The notes beneath the pieces are model-generated. The model did no database searches. It saw only the letters and a list, made by a program, of their open reading frames with translations, and was not told the DNA's origin. Positions 53,296 through 63,392 of a stretch of DNA of 64,000 bases are shown here, piece after piece. Position 1 is the first letter of the stretch, and each line of letters begins with the position of its first letter. The stretch is taken from positions 1-64,000 of the forward strand of contig JAPEVC010000088.1 of assembly GCA_027946555.1 (NCBI GenBank), written 5' to 3'. A program made the translations under genes and the position numbers. This DNA is from Gnomoniopsis sp. IMI 355080 (lineage: Eukaryota > Ascomycota > Sordariomycetes > Diaporthales > Gnomoniaceae).

Positions 53296-55993
53296 GGCTG
53301 CCGCATTCCAGGGTGAAAGCGAACCTGAGATGCTGGAGATTCGTCTTGTCCGAGTAATTAGAGTGAGTTGTTCTTTTGACTATCAGTCAGCGAAGAGAGT
53401 ACGTTGGCTCGTGTGCCACGTTTTTTATGGGTGTTGCTGACCCGACCGCACCTGTGTTTACATGTCATCTGCATAGTGACGCACTTGGCAAATGGACCCC
53501 GGTCTCCCACGACAATGCCTGCTTATTCAGGTACCTACCTAGTTAGGAGGTACTTAGGTACCTATTTACCAACAGAAGGAAACCGGTTGATTGGGGAAAT
53601 CCGATCATCTTATTGATACTCACCTAGGCACTTTCACGATGGCTTCATACATCCTGAGCAAGGCCCACACAGACCGGCTTACCGAAGAGAGCCAAACAGT
53701 ACATTTAATCAGTAAACAAAATCAAAAACAAAGGCAGACAAAAAAATGCAGAATCAGCGTTGAAGAAGCTTGCTGTAAGACCTCAGCTTTGCCGATCTGA
53801 AGGATAGGGTTTCATCATGGGTCAATGTTTGTAAAGAACAGTTGTGTAGCGTACTTACGCCCGCTCTCCCGAAACGGCCCAGCTCCCTCTAGAGTCTAGA
53901 GTGCTCTGGTGTTTCAAAAGAAGTATAGCAAGTTGCGGTTGCCAAGGTATGGAACCGTCCCCCCCCTCCTTCCCACACGCACAAATGTATCCAAGTATAC
54001 AAAATGATTTCCTCACTGCAACACATCGTTATTTCAAAATCACAGGCATGCGATTGAGCGATGCTCTTATATATAGCTGGTAGAGATCCAGCGCCCACAC
54101 GTACTGCTCATATGACTCATTGAGAAGCCACCAACATGTTACTAGAAGCCGCTGTCATTTTACTTGTGAAGCACTAGATAAGAAAGAGCATAAGGTGCTT
54201 TCAGCTCAAGGCCCCGGCTTCCCAAGAGCGACAGAAATGTATACGAAGTAACTAGGATAGGTCGCCGCTGATCGACTTCACTACGAGATGAGCTCCCACC
54301 AGAGCAATACACTTGCAGGCCTCTAAACTCATCTACCTAGACAAGCTCATCGAAAATACGACCCTATTGGCGTTCAAGCTCGCCGACCTGACCAGTCTCC
54401 AATGGTCGCCGTCACTTCTCTAGTGATAAATGGCTGCTCGACAGATGAGTCCGATGATTGTGCGGCGCCTTGATCATATCAAGAGGCCCCCGAAAATGGT
54501 AGCCTATGCTATCCAATTTAGATGCTATAATATTAGCACTATCACGCGGAAGAGAAATATCACCAACTCGAGGAGCTTCGACTGCTCCAGAGTCGAGCCC
54601 TTGGCGAGCACGCCAATGATTTTGTACGCTCTAGCACGCAGGTCTTGGCCATCTAGCCGGGCTGTAGACCTCTTCTCTGGCCTAGGCTTCGGCCGCCCTG
54701 AGAGACAAAGGTAACCTTGCAGACATAATGGCCTCCAGCGTCTAAGGTGAAAGCTCTCCTAGTTTGTAATGGGGGCTCGGGTGCGTCCATTACAAGGCTT
54801 GTAGGTCCGCCAAATACCATTTCGGCTGCATAACGCTGACAGATGCTGGCCGAAAAGACGGACGATGAATTCATCAATTCCAATGAAATCGGATGGCAGC
54901 TCCTGATAGGGTGCATTGAGGGGTGGCCCGCAGCTTGCCCGCAAAATCCCCATCAAGAGTAGGTGTCCACGCAGCTGTTTGCAAGTGGCAAGGATGTTTA
55001 TTGACTGAGTGCTCCAAATGCGTGCGCTTTGGTACTGTGTGTCGGTCACACGCTCATGTTCAGGGTGCTTTGCTGTCTCAGGGCCATCGGAGTCTGAGTA
55101 TCAATCATCGTGATCGTTGAGAGGGGTCTCCGAGGTCGAATCTTACTTATCTGAACAACATGTACCAGATCTCTCAGTCATCGTGTCTTCGAGAATTGGA
55201 CATAACACTTGGGTATTTCGCCCATATCTCGTGTGACCAGCCCGCATGAGACCGCCGTCATCACCTGTCCGGCCTACAAGAACGCTGGCCCTAGCTCTCA
55301 ATTAGGTGTTCCTTCTGTGATTCCAATTCTCGTGACATGAATTCTGTACCGAGGCCACCTAAGGAGCTTCTTGATGAGTGATACATACGCACATGATGCA
55401 CCCCGGACAGCATCCAACTTCAAACCAGTCTACCTAGCTACCTAGAGAGGCTCTGGCACAGTCTACGATAGTTAATGCCAGATTATCGCCCATAATGCAC
55501 GCCGTTTCCTGGTAATTAGTTTTTTCTTGTTTGGAAGTCTTCAACAACTCCGTGTACGCAGCTTTATCTAAGGACGAAGAATTCAAGTGCACGCATACAT
55601 TTAGAACTTCAATATCCAGCAATTGAGACCAATCATCAGCAAGCCTGCGATGCATGGAATCTAAATACCCCTCACTTATACCCATTTAGATATGCGATTA
55701 CATCGTGAGGCTGTACTCATGTACATGTGGTTGGTTCCACATGTCATACCCTGTCCAAACAAGTTGCCAGAGTGCCAGAAGTCCTTGAACAGCCCGATCC
55801 ACATCCACTTCTCAGCACCAACCTTACTTCTTCATTCTCACTCTTGTCATATCATTTGGATATTTCGAAGTTTGACCTCCTTGGACTTGTTATAGCTACG
55901 CTCATCACGCTGTACTAAGCCCGTGTTATAAGGAGCACTCAAATTTGTGCATTTCCTTCTTCTATATGCTCATTCACTACAACGTTAGTGATT
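53296..55993. other. Long gene-free divergent intergenic region
   Basis: 2.7 kb between the AT-hook membrane gene and the HET gene. It contains palindromic TAGGTACCTA-type tracts at 53530-53570 and further CTACCTAG motifs near 55430. An 83-codon minus-strand frame with ATG (55685-55434) is unsupported. Confidence 0.55.
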
Positions 55994-57793
55994 ATGCGCC
56001 TCATCAATACTATTACACTCGAACTCGTCGAATTCTTTGGTGACGAGATTCCACGTTGCTATGCCACCCTTTCTCACACCTGGGGAGCCGAGGAAGTCAC
56101 TTTCCAGGACTGGCATGATCTAAATACCGCTAGCAAGAAAGCGGGATTCTACAAGATCAAGAAAGCGTGCGAACAAGCAAGACTCCATGGTCTGGATTAC
56201 ATTTGGGTCGACACAAACTGTATTGATAAAACGAGCTCTGCCGAACTGAGCGAAGCTATCAACTCCATGTTCTCGTGGTATCAGAATGCGACTATCTGTT
56301 ACACTTACTTGGTCGATGTGGATCCAATGCCTGAAGAACAGGACCACATGACGAAGGAATATTTCGTGCACTTCTGTCGGAGCAGGTGGTTCACCCGCGG
56401 ATGGACGCTCCAGGAGCTTCTTGCGCCCACCGATCTCATATTCTACGCCCGAGACTGGTCGAAGATAGCTTCTCGTTCAACGATCGCGCCAGTAATATCC
56501 CTCAGAACAAATATTGACAGAGCCTATTTAAAGGGCGGAGCGAGCCTATGGCGCGCTAGTGTGGCGCAGAGAATGTCCTGGCTGTCTCGCAGGGTAACGA
56601 CGAGGATAGAAGACATGGCATACTGTATGCTAGGCATATTCGACATCAACATGCCCCTGTTGTACGGAGAGGGTTCAAAGGCCTTCGTTAGGCTGCAGGA
56701 GGAGATCATAAAAAGCTCCAATGACCACACCATTTTTTGCTGGACGTGGATCGAGTCCATCCCGAACGACTGGGTCAGTCTGCTGGCTCCTTGCCCGCAG
56801 GCTTTTCGGGAATCGGGCAGGTTTGATCGCGTATTATCCACTTGCAGCTTGGGGCGGACCTCAAATTATGCCATGACCAACGCAGGCCTGTCGATTTGCC
56901 TTCCAATTGTTCAGACTTGGTCATACTATCTCGCTCTTCTCAACGCGTATCATAACGAGCGGCCTGAATCAGCACAATTTTATGCAAGTGTACCAATACG
57001 CGGGTACATCGACAATGAGGCTAATGGCAAGAATCTTGTTATGGAAAGAACCTCTTTTCCTCCGAGCCCAGTACTCATACCAAGCACATGGCTTCTTGGA
57101 CTTCCCACGCTCTTTATTCGAGCAAAGCGAGACCCAGGTCAAGCTTCGAATCCCCACGACGTAGGCAGGCATCAGGAACAATTCCCCTATGGCTTCCTGA
57201 TTATCTTCGATAATACACGTCATCTCCTCGACAAATTGATCCAAGACTCGAAAACTGTGAAGTCCAAACACCTGGGACGCGACGCTCAGGATGATTATTT
57301 TGCTAGACTTATGGGCCCCAATACAAGGGAACTACAAGGAGTTTATCTTATGGAGAGGACACGGCCAAATATTCATATTGAAACGTTTCCGCCTAACATC
57401 TTTGATTGCGATCGAAGCTTGATTGTTTTTAAGGAACCGAAGTCACATACTTCATGTCTCATTAGACTGGGGCTTACCGAAAACACAGGGTGTATAATAT
57501 TCCTTGGATTTGCATTTTCTCGGGAAAAGGGTGTAAGGCCGGAGCCCTGCTGTCGGATTTTGGACTCAAGCCTTTGGGAGAATGATGATCTCGAGCAGGT
57601 ACTTCGAGACGAAGGGAATCGAGTGCGGGTACAAAGTTGTCGCAATATGCATGGGACAGGCGGTCGGAATATAACGGTCCTTGATGCAATTGAAACGCGC
57701 TTCGGGTGGATCTCTACAGCATATCTGACTGCAGACAGTCACCGTCTCGATGCTCTGCAGAAAAATCTCTCGAGGTATGATTTGATGCACTAG
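55994..57793 (+). CDS. HET-domain (heterokaryon incompatibility-type) protein
   Basis: Single-exon gene of 599 residues from the ATG at 55994; upstream only a GTG continues the frame. MRLINTITLELVEFFGD opens it, then residues 20-160 hold the HET domain: CYATLSHTWGAEEVTFQDW, LDYIWVDTNCIDKTSSAELS, SWYQNATICYTYLVDV and SRWFTRGWTLQELLAPTDLI. RIEDMAYCMLGIFDINMPLL and LYGEGSKAFVRLQEEI follow, the usual second block of the vic/het-6 style family. The C-terminal 350 residues are unrecognised but similar in pattern to other HET proteins. HET proteins trigger cell death or growth inhibition when hyphae of unlike genotype fuse. No partner NLR or PLP-1-like gene is visible in the window. Confidence 0.93.
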   Translation: MRLINTITLELVEFFGDEIPRCYATLSHTWGAEEVTFQDWHDLNTASKKAGFYKIKKACEQARLHGLDYIWVDTNCIDKTSSAELSEAINSMFSWYQNATICYTYLVDVDPMPEEQDHMTKEYFVHFCRSRWFTRGWTLQELLAPTDLIFYARDWSKIASRSTIAPVISLRTNIDRAYLKGGASLWRASVAQRMSWLSRRVTTRIEDMAYCMLGIFDINMPLLYGEGSKAFVRLQEEIIKSSNDHTIFCWTWIESIPNDWVSLLAPCPQAFRESGRFDRVLSTCSLGRTSNYAMTNAGLSICLPIVQTWSYYLALLNAYHNERPESAQFYASVPIRGYIDNEANGKNLVMERTSFPPSPVLIPSTWLLGLPTLFIRAKRDPGQASNPHDVGRHQEQFPYGFLIIFDNTRHLLDKLIQDSKTVKSKHLGRDAQDDYFARLMGPNTRELQGVYLMERTRPNIHIETFPPNIFDCDRSLIVFKEPKSHTSCLIRLGLTENTGCIIFLGFAFSREKGVRPEPCCRILDSSLWENDDLEQVLRDEGNRVRVQSCRNMHGTGGRNITVLDAIETRFGWISTAYLTADSHRLDALQKNLSRYDLMH

Positions 57794-58519
57794 ACAGTTA
57801 TGCAGCCGCAATTATCCCTGCGCTACTTGATCGGAGCACGAATTTTATGATGCATTTTCTTGGACTTTTATTTATGTATACTCTGTCCGGATGAAAAAGT
57901 TGTTATAAAATTGGATAAAAATAAACGCCCCTTCTGATGAGGGAACTTTATCTCAATATTATTCGAGCCAAGCGACTGAAGCCGACCATCAACATGATTG
58001 AGAGCAGCGTAACTGATTGTCCATCAACTCCAGAAGTATAACTCGGATTCCGTCTCTTGAATTCTGACTAAATGATTGCGACCTTGGGCATGGTCCAGTG
58101 CAAAGCTCTCAGCCGCTTTATCGCATGTTCATGAATATAGCAGTGATCTTCCCTATAGAAGATTTCGTACGCATATCACCATCAAATTTTGAAGAGAATT
58201 CTTATGTTATGCTTCCTGTTTGTGCCAAGACATGCACCTAGGTAAGTGCTGTAGCGACAGCTCTCTATCACAGGTCTACCATCGCGTACATACTTTAGTT
58301 ACCTAAGTACCTACGTAGGTAGGTAGGTAGGTAGTAAAGTGGGCTGGTGAGGCTCAACAGGCAGGCAGGGGGACCCTGTCGGGCTCCCCATTTTCTGGGG
58401 TTACCCAAGTACGTAAATGAACGACAGATTGCTCCCTTCCCTCAACACAGCTTCATTCTTACCAACTTTCCGTCGCAAAGTACCACTGCGGTCCCTCGAG
58501 GACCACACTCAATGACAAG
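57794..58519. other. Intergenic with TAGG microsatellite
   Basis: 726 bp between the HET and ARL3 genes. A TAGG/TACCT tract lies at 58303-58335 and the remainder is AT-rich. This should carry the ARL3 promoter. Confidence 0.55.
58303..58335. repeat. TACCTA/TAGGTA palindromic microsatellite
   Basis: Alternating ACCTAAGTACCTACG and (TAGG)5-type repeats form a self-complementary block. Similar motifs occur at 51378-51390, 53530-53570 and 55426-55445. Confidence 0.7.
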
Positions 58520-59234
58520 ATGTATCATCTTGCCAAGGGTCTCTACCTGCTAGCAACGAGCAAGGAAGGTCTGCAAACACCCACGCCCCCATCTCCGGCT
58601 TCTCACTATGCAACCTCGCTGACCAACTTTCTCCTTGCGCTTAGAATACTCTGTGATTCTCCTCGGCCTCGACAACGCCGGCAAGACTACCTTCCACGAA
58701 CAGGTCAAATCGCTATTCCTCCCGGATAATCCCCAACCCAAGCTCAATACCGTCCCCACCGTTGGCCAGAATGTCTCTACCATCTCCTGCCCTGATATGT
58801 ACTTGAAGATTTGGGACGTTGGCGGTCAATTATCCTTGCGCAAGCTGTGGCAGAGTTACTACGCCTCATGTCACGCTATCATCTTTATCATCGACAGCAC
58901 GGATATTGGGGATGGCAACCTGGAACATGACCACTCGGGCCGGCTGGACGAGTGCCGCCTCGTGCTAGAGGACGTGCTGCAGAACAGCGAGACCGAGGGT
59001 GTGCCTGTGCTGGTGCTGGCAAATAAACAAGACCGGGAGGATTGCGTGGAGGTTGTGCGGATCAAAGAAGGGTTGGTGAAGAAGGTTTTTGAGGGCGAAA
59101 AGGCGAGCGGGATCCGTGACTCGCGGGTGTTGCCTGTGTCGGCGCTGACAGGGACGGGTGTCCGGGAGGCAATTGAGTGGGTGCAATCAAGAGTGCGATG
59201 GAACAAAGAGTCGAGGCCGCCGGTGATGCGGTGA
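58520..59234 (+). CDS. ARL3: ARF-family GTPase Arl3/ARFRP1
   Basis: Two exons (58520-58568, 58645-59234) around a 76-bp GTCTGC...CTTAG intron give 212 residues. The start MYHLAKGLYLLATSKE is the ARL3/ARFRP1 type, lacking the Gly2 used for myristoylation in ARFs; in yeast this start is N-acetylated for Golgi targeting. The splice restores KEEYSVILLGLDNAGKTTFH (P-loop GLDNAGKT), followed by TVPTVGQNV (switch I), IWDVGGQLSLRKLW (switch II, with Val where ARFs have Leu/Val/Ile), ANKQD (G4) and SALTG (G5). Arl3 acts with Sys1 at the trans-Golgi to recruit Arl1 and golgins. The first exon is short (49 bp). Secure identification. Confidence 0.94.
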
Positions 59235-59439
59235 CAGTATGCTCGTGCTTGTGTATGGCGTCCAGGAGTTACTCGGATCCATGGTTTTGGGTAACGGTTG
59301 AGTCGCGGCCCGTTGTTGAGGGATATCGCATTCTTCGATGCAATTGGCAGTCAAGACCGTCGCATCGAATAGATCTCACAAAACTCACGAAACATTGGCC
59401 TGGATGGCGAGCACCGTCCCAGGGGTATCACAAATTTGT

Positions 59440-60402
59440 CTAAACCTCCACCTGTCTTGAATTTTCAGACGACAGCAACTCCGCGATCAACCCTCCCTTG
59501 TCTTTCCTCTTGACATCCTCCGCCAGTCTCGCATCCACCAACGTCGAGAACTCTTTGGCCTTGGTCAGCGCAACATTAGTACACTGTAACAACGCAACCG
59601 CCTCTGTTGGTGCTCCACCCAGCTTCGCAATCTGACATATCTCCCCATGCCTATTCAGGCTGATCGTACAACTGCCCACGCGCACCTGCTCCTCGACCCA
59701 GCTCGCATCCACCAACGCAATCTCCGCATCCTCCCCAAAGAAGCTGAACGTCACGCAGAATGGTGAGTGCAGCCAACTCAAGGGGACGGGCTCTCGCTCG
59801 GCGGGCGTGTACACGGTCAGCACCTCGCCCTCCATACTCGTGTCGGGTTTGCGGAAGTGACGCAGGGCCGCGACGACTGCTAGGCAGGCAGCATCGGTAA
59901 GATTTCCGTCATGCGAGAGGACGTGCAGGTCGACGCGGACGGACCAGCACTTTTGACCGGCGACTAGGCAGAGCGATTCGACGTCCAGTGCGCCTGAGCG
60001 GCGGACGGTCTTCTCGAGGGTGCGCGAAAGAAGAACCTCGGTCTCGGTCGGACGATTGGCTTCGAAGGCAGGCGAGGCCATGGGGCTCAGCTCGGTTATG
60101 ATGTTAAAGAGGCCATCGAAGGGCCGGTCGGGGTAGGGGACTGTGACTTCGGCGGAAGTTTTGGCTAGGACTCTGGGAGGCAAGTGGCATGAGTATGATG
60201 AGTCCACAGATATGTAGATTGGTATAGTGCATGCATACCTCGTCTTGCCCAATTTTACCTCAGCTGTCCCATATTCGTCCCCAAAGCTGAGCTCAATCGG
60301 TCGATACTCATCGAAAGCGCGGTTGTCAAGCCGGAGGTGCTCCTGAAGAGCTTGTGTGACAAACTGCTTCTCATTCAGAGAAGGTTCGGCTTCGCGGGGC
60401 AT
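59440..60402 (-). CDS. RRP45: Exosome RNase PH-type subunit Rrp45
   Basis: Two exons (60402-60239 and 60172-59440) give 298 residues from the ATG at 60402 (MPREAEPSLNEKQFVTQALQ). The intron is 66 bp, a multiple of three and without a stop, so its retention would add 22 residues after GKTR; removal gives the family sequence GKTRVLAKTSAEVTVPYPDR. RNase PH-fold features include LDNRAFDEYRPIELSFGDEY, RTLEKTVRRSGALDVESLCL, WSVRVDLHVLSHDGNLTDAA and ALRHFRKP. Rrp45 (human EXOSC9) is a structural subunit of the nine-subunit ring of the nuclear and cytoplasmic RNA exosome. It starts 343 bp from the divergent CWC15. A longer frame reaches upstream to 60708 but the ATG at 60402 matches the family start. 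Confidence 0.95.
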   Translation of the reverse strand: MPREAEPSLNEKQFVTQALQEHLRLDNRAFDEYRPIELSFGDEYGTAEVKLGKTRYACTIPIYISVDSSYSCHLPPRVLAKTSAEVTVPYPDRPFDGLFNIITELSPMASPAFEANRPTETEVLLSRTLEKTVRRSGALDVESLCLVAGQKCWSVRVDLHVLSHDGNLTDAACLAVVAALRHFRKPDTSMEGEVLTVYTPAEREPVPLSWLHSPFCVTFSFFGEDAEIALVDASWVEEQVRVGSCTISLNRHGEICQIAKLGGAPTEAVALLQCTNVALTKAKEFSTLVDARLAEDVKRKDKGGLIAELLSSENSRQVEV

Positions 60403-60745
60403 TTTGAAAGTCGTCTTCTGCCCTGCAGGTTTCAGGTGATACCGCGCATGCCTGGGCCAGATTTTTGCAGGAGAATACCTAGGCACTTGATCGTTGTTAT
60501 GGACGCTTGGGCTGGCTCGTGAACTTTTTTGGGTTACGAGCTTGATGCGACCGCAGGGATCTGGATTAGGTTCCGCAGGCATTGTGACGCTAGGGTTACA
60601 GGGGTCTAGGCAGGAGCCCAGAACATCGGGACCGCGACTCCAACTTTCGACAACGTTACTTTCAACGACAACTCGTCGAGGCCCATCCACCTTTCTTTCA
60701 AACAACAACGCAACCCCTCTCAGCGTACACGCCTACAGCGACAAT
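60403..60745. promoter_or_regulatory. Compact bidirectional promoter (RRP45 / CWC15)
   Basis: 343 bp between two divergent RNA-processing genes; shared regulation is plausible. No specific motif was identified. Confidence 0.6.
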
Positions 60746-61532
60746 ATGACTACCGCACACAGACCCACCTTCAACCCCGTATGTATCCTCTCCTTTTACT
60801 CTGAGGATGCCGGAATACTAACGCCCTCCCAAGGCCATCGGCAAAGAAGCCCTCCGCGGCCCAGCCTACCACCAGCGCCTCCTCCCGGCGCATACACAAC
60901 TCAAGTTTCGCAAGCCCGGCCAAGGTGGTGATGCCGACGGCGATGTCCGAGACCTGCGCGCCGAGCTCCTTGCTGCCGAAGCCGCACATCACGCCCGACT
61001 CACCGGCGGGCCCGCACCCTCCAGCGCGGACGACACAGCCTCCGAGCATACCCATGGCACCAAGCGCGGCCTTCTCGAGGGAGGCAGCACGGCAGCTGAC
61101 GATGAGGAAGACACTGAGGCGAAGCGACGGCGCATATTAGAGGAGACGCGGGACATAGACGCGGACGACAGCGATTCTGACTCGGACAAGGACGATGACG
61201 ACGATAGCGACTCAGATGATAGCGATTCAGATGACGAGGAAGCAGAGTTGCAGCGCGAACTAGAGCGTGTCAAGAGGGAGCGGCAGGAGAAGCGGGAGCG
61301 CGAGGAGCGCGAGAGAGAGGCGGCCGAGGCGGAGCAGCGGGAAAAGGATATTGCAAAGGGCAATCCGTTACTGAACAAGCCTGACTTCACAGTCAAGAGG
61401 CGGTGGGATGATGATGTGGTGTTTAAGAACCAGGCGAGGGGCACGGAGGAGCGAGGAAAGGGGAAGGAGTTTGTGAATGACTTGCTCAGGAGTGACTTTC
61501 ACAAGCGGTTCATGAGCAAGTATGTGCGGTAA
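60746..61532 (+). CDS. CWC15: Pre-mRNA-splicing factor Cwc15
   Basis: Two exons (60746-60778, 60834-61532) with a 55-bp GTATGT...CCAAG intron give 243 residues. The first exon encodes just MTTAHRPTFNP, and exon 2 continues with AIGKEALRGPAYHQRLLPAH and TQLKFRKPGQGG, the invariant Cwc15/Cwf15 start. The middle is acidic (long DSDSD runs), then a Glu/Arg coiled coil, and the conserved end is NPLLNKPDFTVKRRWDDDVV with FKNQARG and FVNDLLRSDFHKRFMSKYVR. Cwc15 belongs to the Prp19/CDC5L (NineTeen) complex in activated spliceosomes. Together with SYF2 this makes two proteins of the same machinery in one window. Secure identification. Confidence 0.96.
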
Positions 61533-62618
61533 TGGGACGGCGAAGCAGGGGGATGTCTGTGTTGTACAGGAAATGCGCTTGCGTGCTTGAGCAAGCGGTG
61601 GTCAGTCTATGGAGCATTTTCATCCGCGATTTTCGAGTCGGGGTCGCATAAAGGCTCGTAGTTCGCGGCGCATGGCGCTGGCGGTTCGAATATTTGGTCC
61701 AGGTGATACAATTTCATACCAACCAAGTTCTCATGTTATATACCCTCACATGTCACATATGAGACTCGCGTTTCCTTTTCGCAATGCCTTCATACACGAT
61801 GGTTGACCGTTTCACAGGAGCGTGGTGCTGGCCAGGTCAAAAGGGGGGGGGGGTTCACGCCTTCAAGATGTCACAGAGACCGATCTGGCTTCTCACTTAT
61901 AATATCAGGTCACAACCATATTTCAAAAGCGGACGATAGATATTGAGGGACCAGTGTCTGCTTCTCTGATTCTCGTGGCATGTGCGTTGTAAGTCGTGAC
62001 TTCTCACCTATTGATGGATGCAGACTGTCTTTATCATGGTCGGCAAGGCCACCATTATCATACTGGCTGTCATGGAAAGCCTGCGGTCCCTTGGCGCAAC
62101 GGTTAGGCACTCGCCGTTGAGGAAGAGGACGAGGGGCTGGGGTTACCACTAACCATTCCAAACTGGCTAAGGTGTAGGCAGCCGCCGCCAAAAGAGGTAA
62201 CTTTGGTTGCCTGTGGCAGTTTTGCTACGGTCGGGAGTTCAAGTCTGTGGCGCACGCGATCTTTTTGGCTGACTTTTTGGTCCGGCTGTCTTTCTCAGAC
62301 GCAGTGCTGCCCATCATCGTGGCTCTTTGAGACGTGTCCGGTACTCAACCGTGGTTCTTTGCATCTTCGTGGTCTTGGATTGTGAAGAACTCCGTACACG
62401 CGGTCGAGGAGGCACTGTATCACCAGGACAATCCTGAGGGCAGCCAAGATCATTTCCAATCAAGTGCATTTCCAATTGCCAGTACATAAGAAATTCTATG
62501 AGCCCGTTCCCAAGGAAAAATACAAATCGACCCTATTCCCAAACTCTCTAACCCGCCCAAGACTCCTCGTTCCTTTTGGCCAGCCAATTGATCCCGAGTC
62601 CGTCATGTTACTCATCCA
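61533..62618. other. Convergent intergenic region with a tRNA-like scrap
   Basis: 1.1 kb between CWC15 and the following minus-strand gene. An 11-G run is at 61843-61853. TGGCGCAACGGTTAGG at 62092-62107 resembles a Pol III A box, but no matching tRNA cloverleaf follows. No coding signal was seen. Confidence 0.5.
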
Positions 62619-63392
62619 TCACCGCAAAGCTGGCAGCGGTGGCATGCGCTCAAGGTCATCCTCCGTCCATTCAGCCTGAAACCACTCCTTCAGCTCACAA
62701 GCAAGACGCCTCCTCATCCTGACTCGAAGATTGATATTTGGCACCTCAAAGACAAGAGCACTGTTGAATTTGCCGAAATTACCCGCATCCTGGACTCTAC
62801 GGAGCTGCTCGATGATGAAGCTCTGCTCGTCCATGGGAGCAACTTCGCCGTCTTTGTTGTACCAGCCCAGGGTGCCACGGTCGATAAATCGCAACGCAGT
62901 GGTGGGGCTCAGGCAACGGTGACCCTCGACAAACTCGCAGCCTGCCTCAGTTGTTCCGAAGTAGATGTCACCTGCTCCGACTGGGGCTTCTTTCGCGGGA
63001 CCATCTGCTGAGATCCTGATCTTCTCCACTGGGACTCGTTTATGAAGAGAGTATTGGACCTTCTCCAGAGTCATGTCTCCCCTCAAAACGAGGTGCGTGT
63101 TGAGTCCGTGGTGACCGTGCAGGTTCAGGCGATCGATAGGGAGACTCGCAATAGCCTCGGGCAGAGGGGGCGGGAATGAGATACCACTCCATGTTGGTAT
63201 GAGCCTGTTCGTCTGGACCCATGGGTATCCGCCTGCAACAACGGATTGCTGACCAGGCTCGATGGGTCCGACAAAGTTGAAGCCGGGGAACCTCTTCTGA
63301 CCGGACGAAGGAGCAGGTCGGACGATGGTGCCGCTCACAGCAGGGCGGGCGAGGGGCGTAAGTCCGGTTTGGAAAAGTGCAAGACTGTCCAT
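62619..63392 (-). CDS. Hypothetical protein
   Basis: Single-exon gene of 257 residues from the ATG at 63392 (MDSLALFQTGLTPLARPAVS). The sequence is ordinary soluble protein without a signal peptide or membrane segment. It has a conserved-looking middle (NLHGHHGLNTHLVLRGDMTL, then GAGDIYFGTTEAGCEFVEGH) and ends with LACELKEWFQAEWTEDDLER. I do not recognise a family, but composition and length suggest a genuine, possibly lineage-specific, gene. Confidence 0.65.
   Translation of the reverse strand: MDSLALFQTGLTPLARPAVSGTIVRPAPSSGQKRFPGFNFVGPIEPGQQSVVAGGYPWVQTNRLIPTWSGISFPPPLPEAIASLPIDRLNLHGHHGLNTHLVLRGDMTLEKVQYSLHKRVPVEKIRISADGPAKEAPVGAGDIYFGTTEAGCEFVEGHRCLSPTTALRFIDRGTLGWYNKDGEVAPMDEQSFIIEQLRRVQDAGNFGKFNSALVFEVPNINLRVRMRRRLACELKEWFQAEWTEDDLERMPPLPALR

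Noticed and set aside
55434..55685. 83-codon minus-strand frame with ATG
   Set aside because: Short, no motif, no conserved feature; could be chance in AT-balanced DNA.
62085..62240. Possible tRNA gene
   Set aside because: Only A-box- and B-box-like strings are seen, too far apart and without pairing arms.
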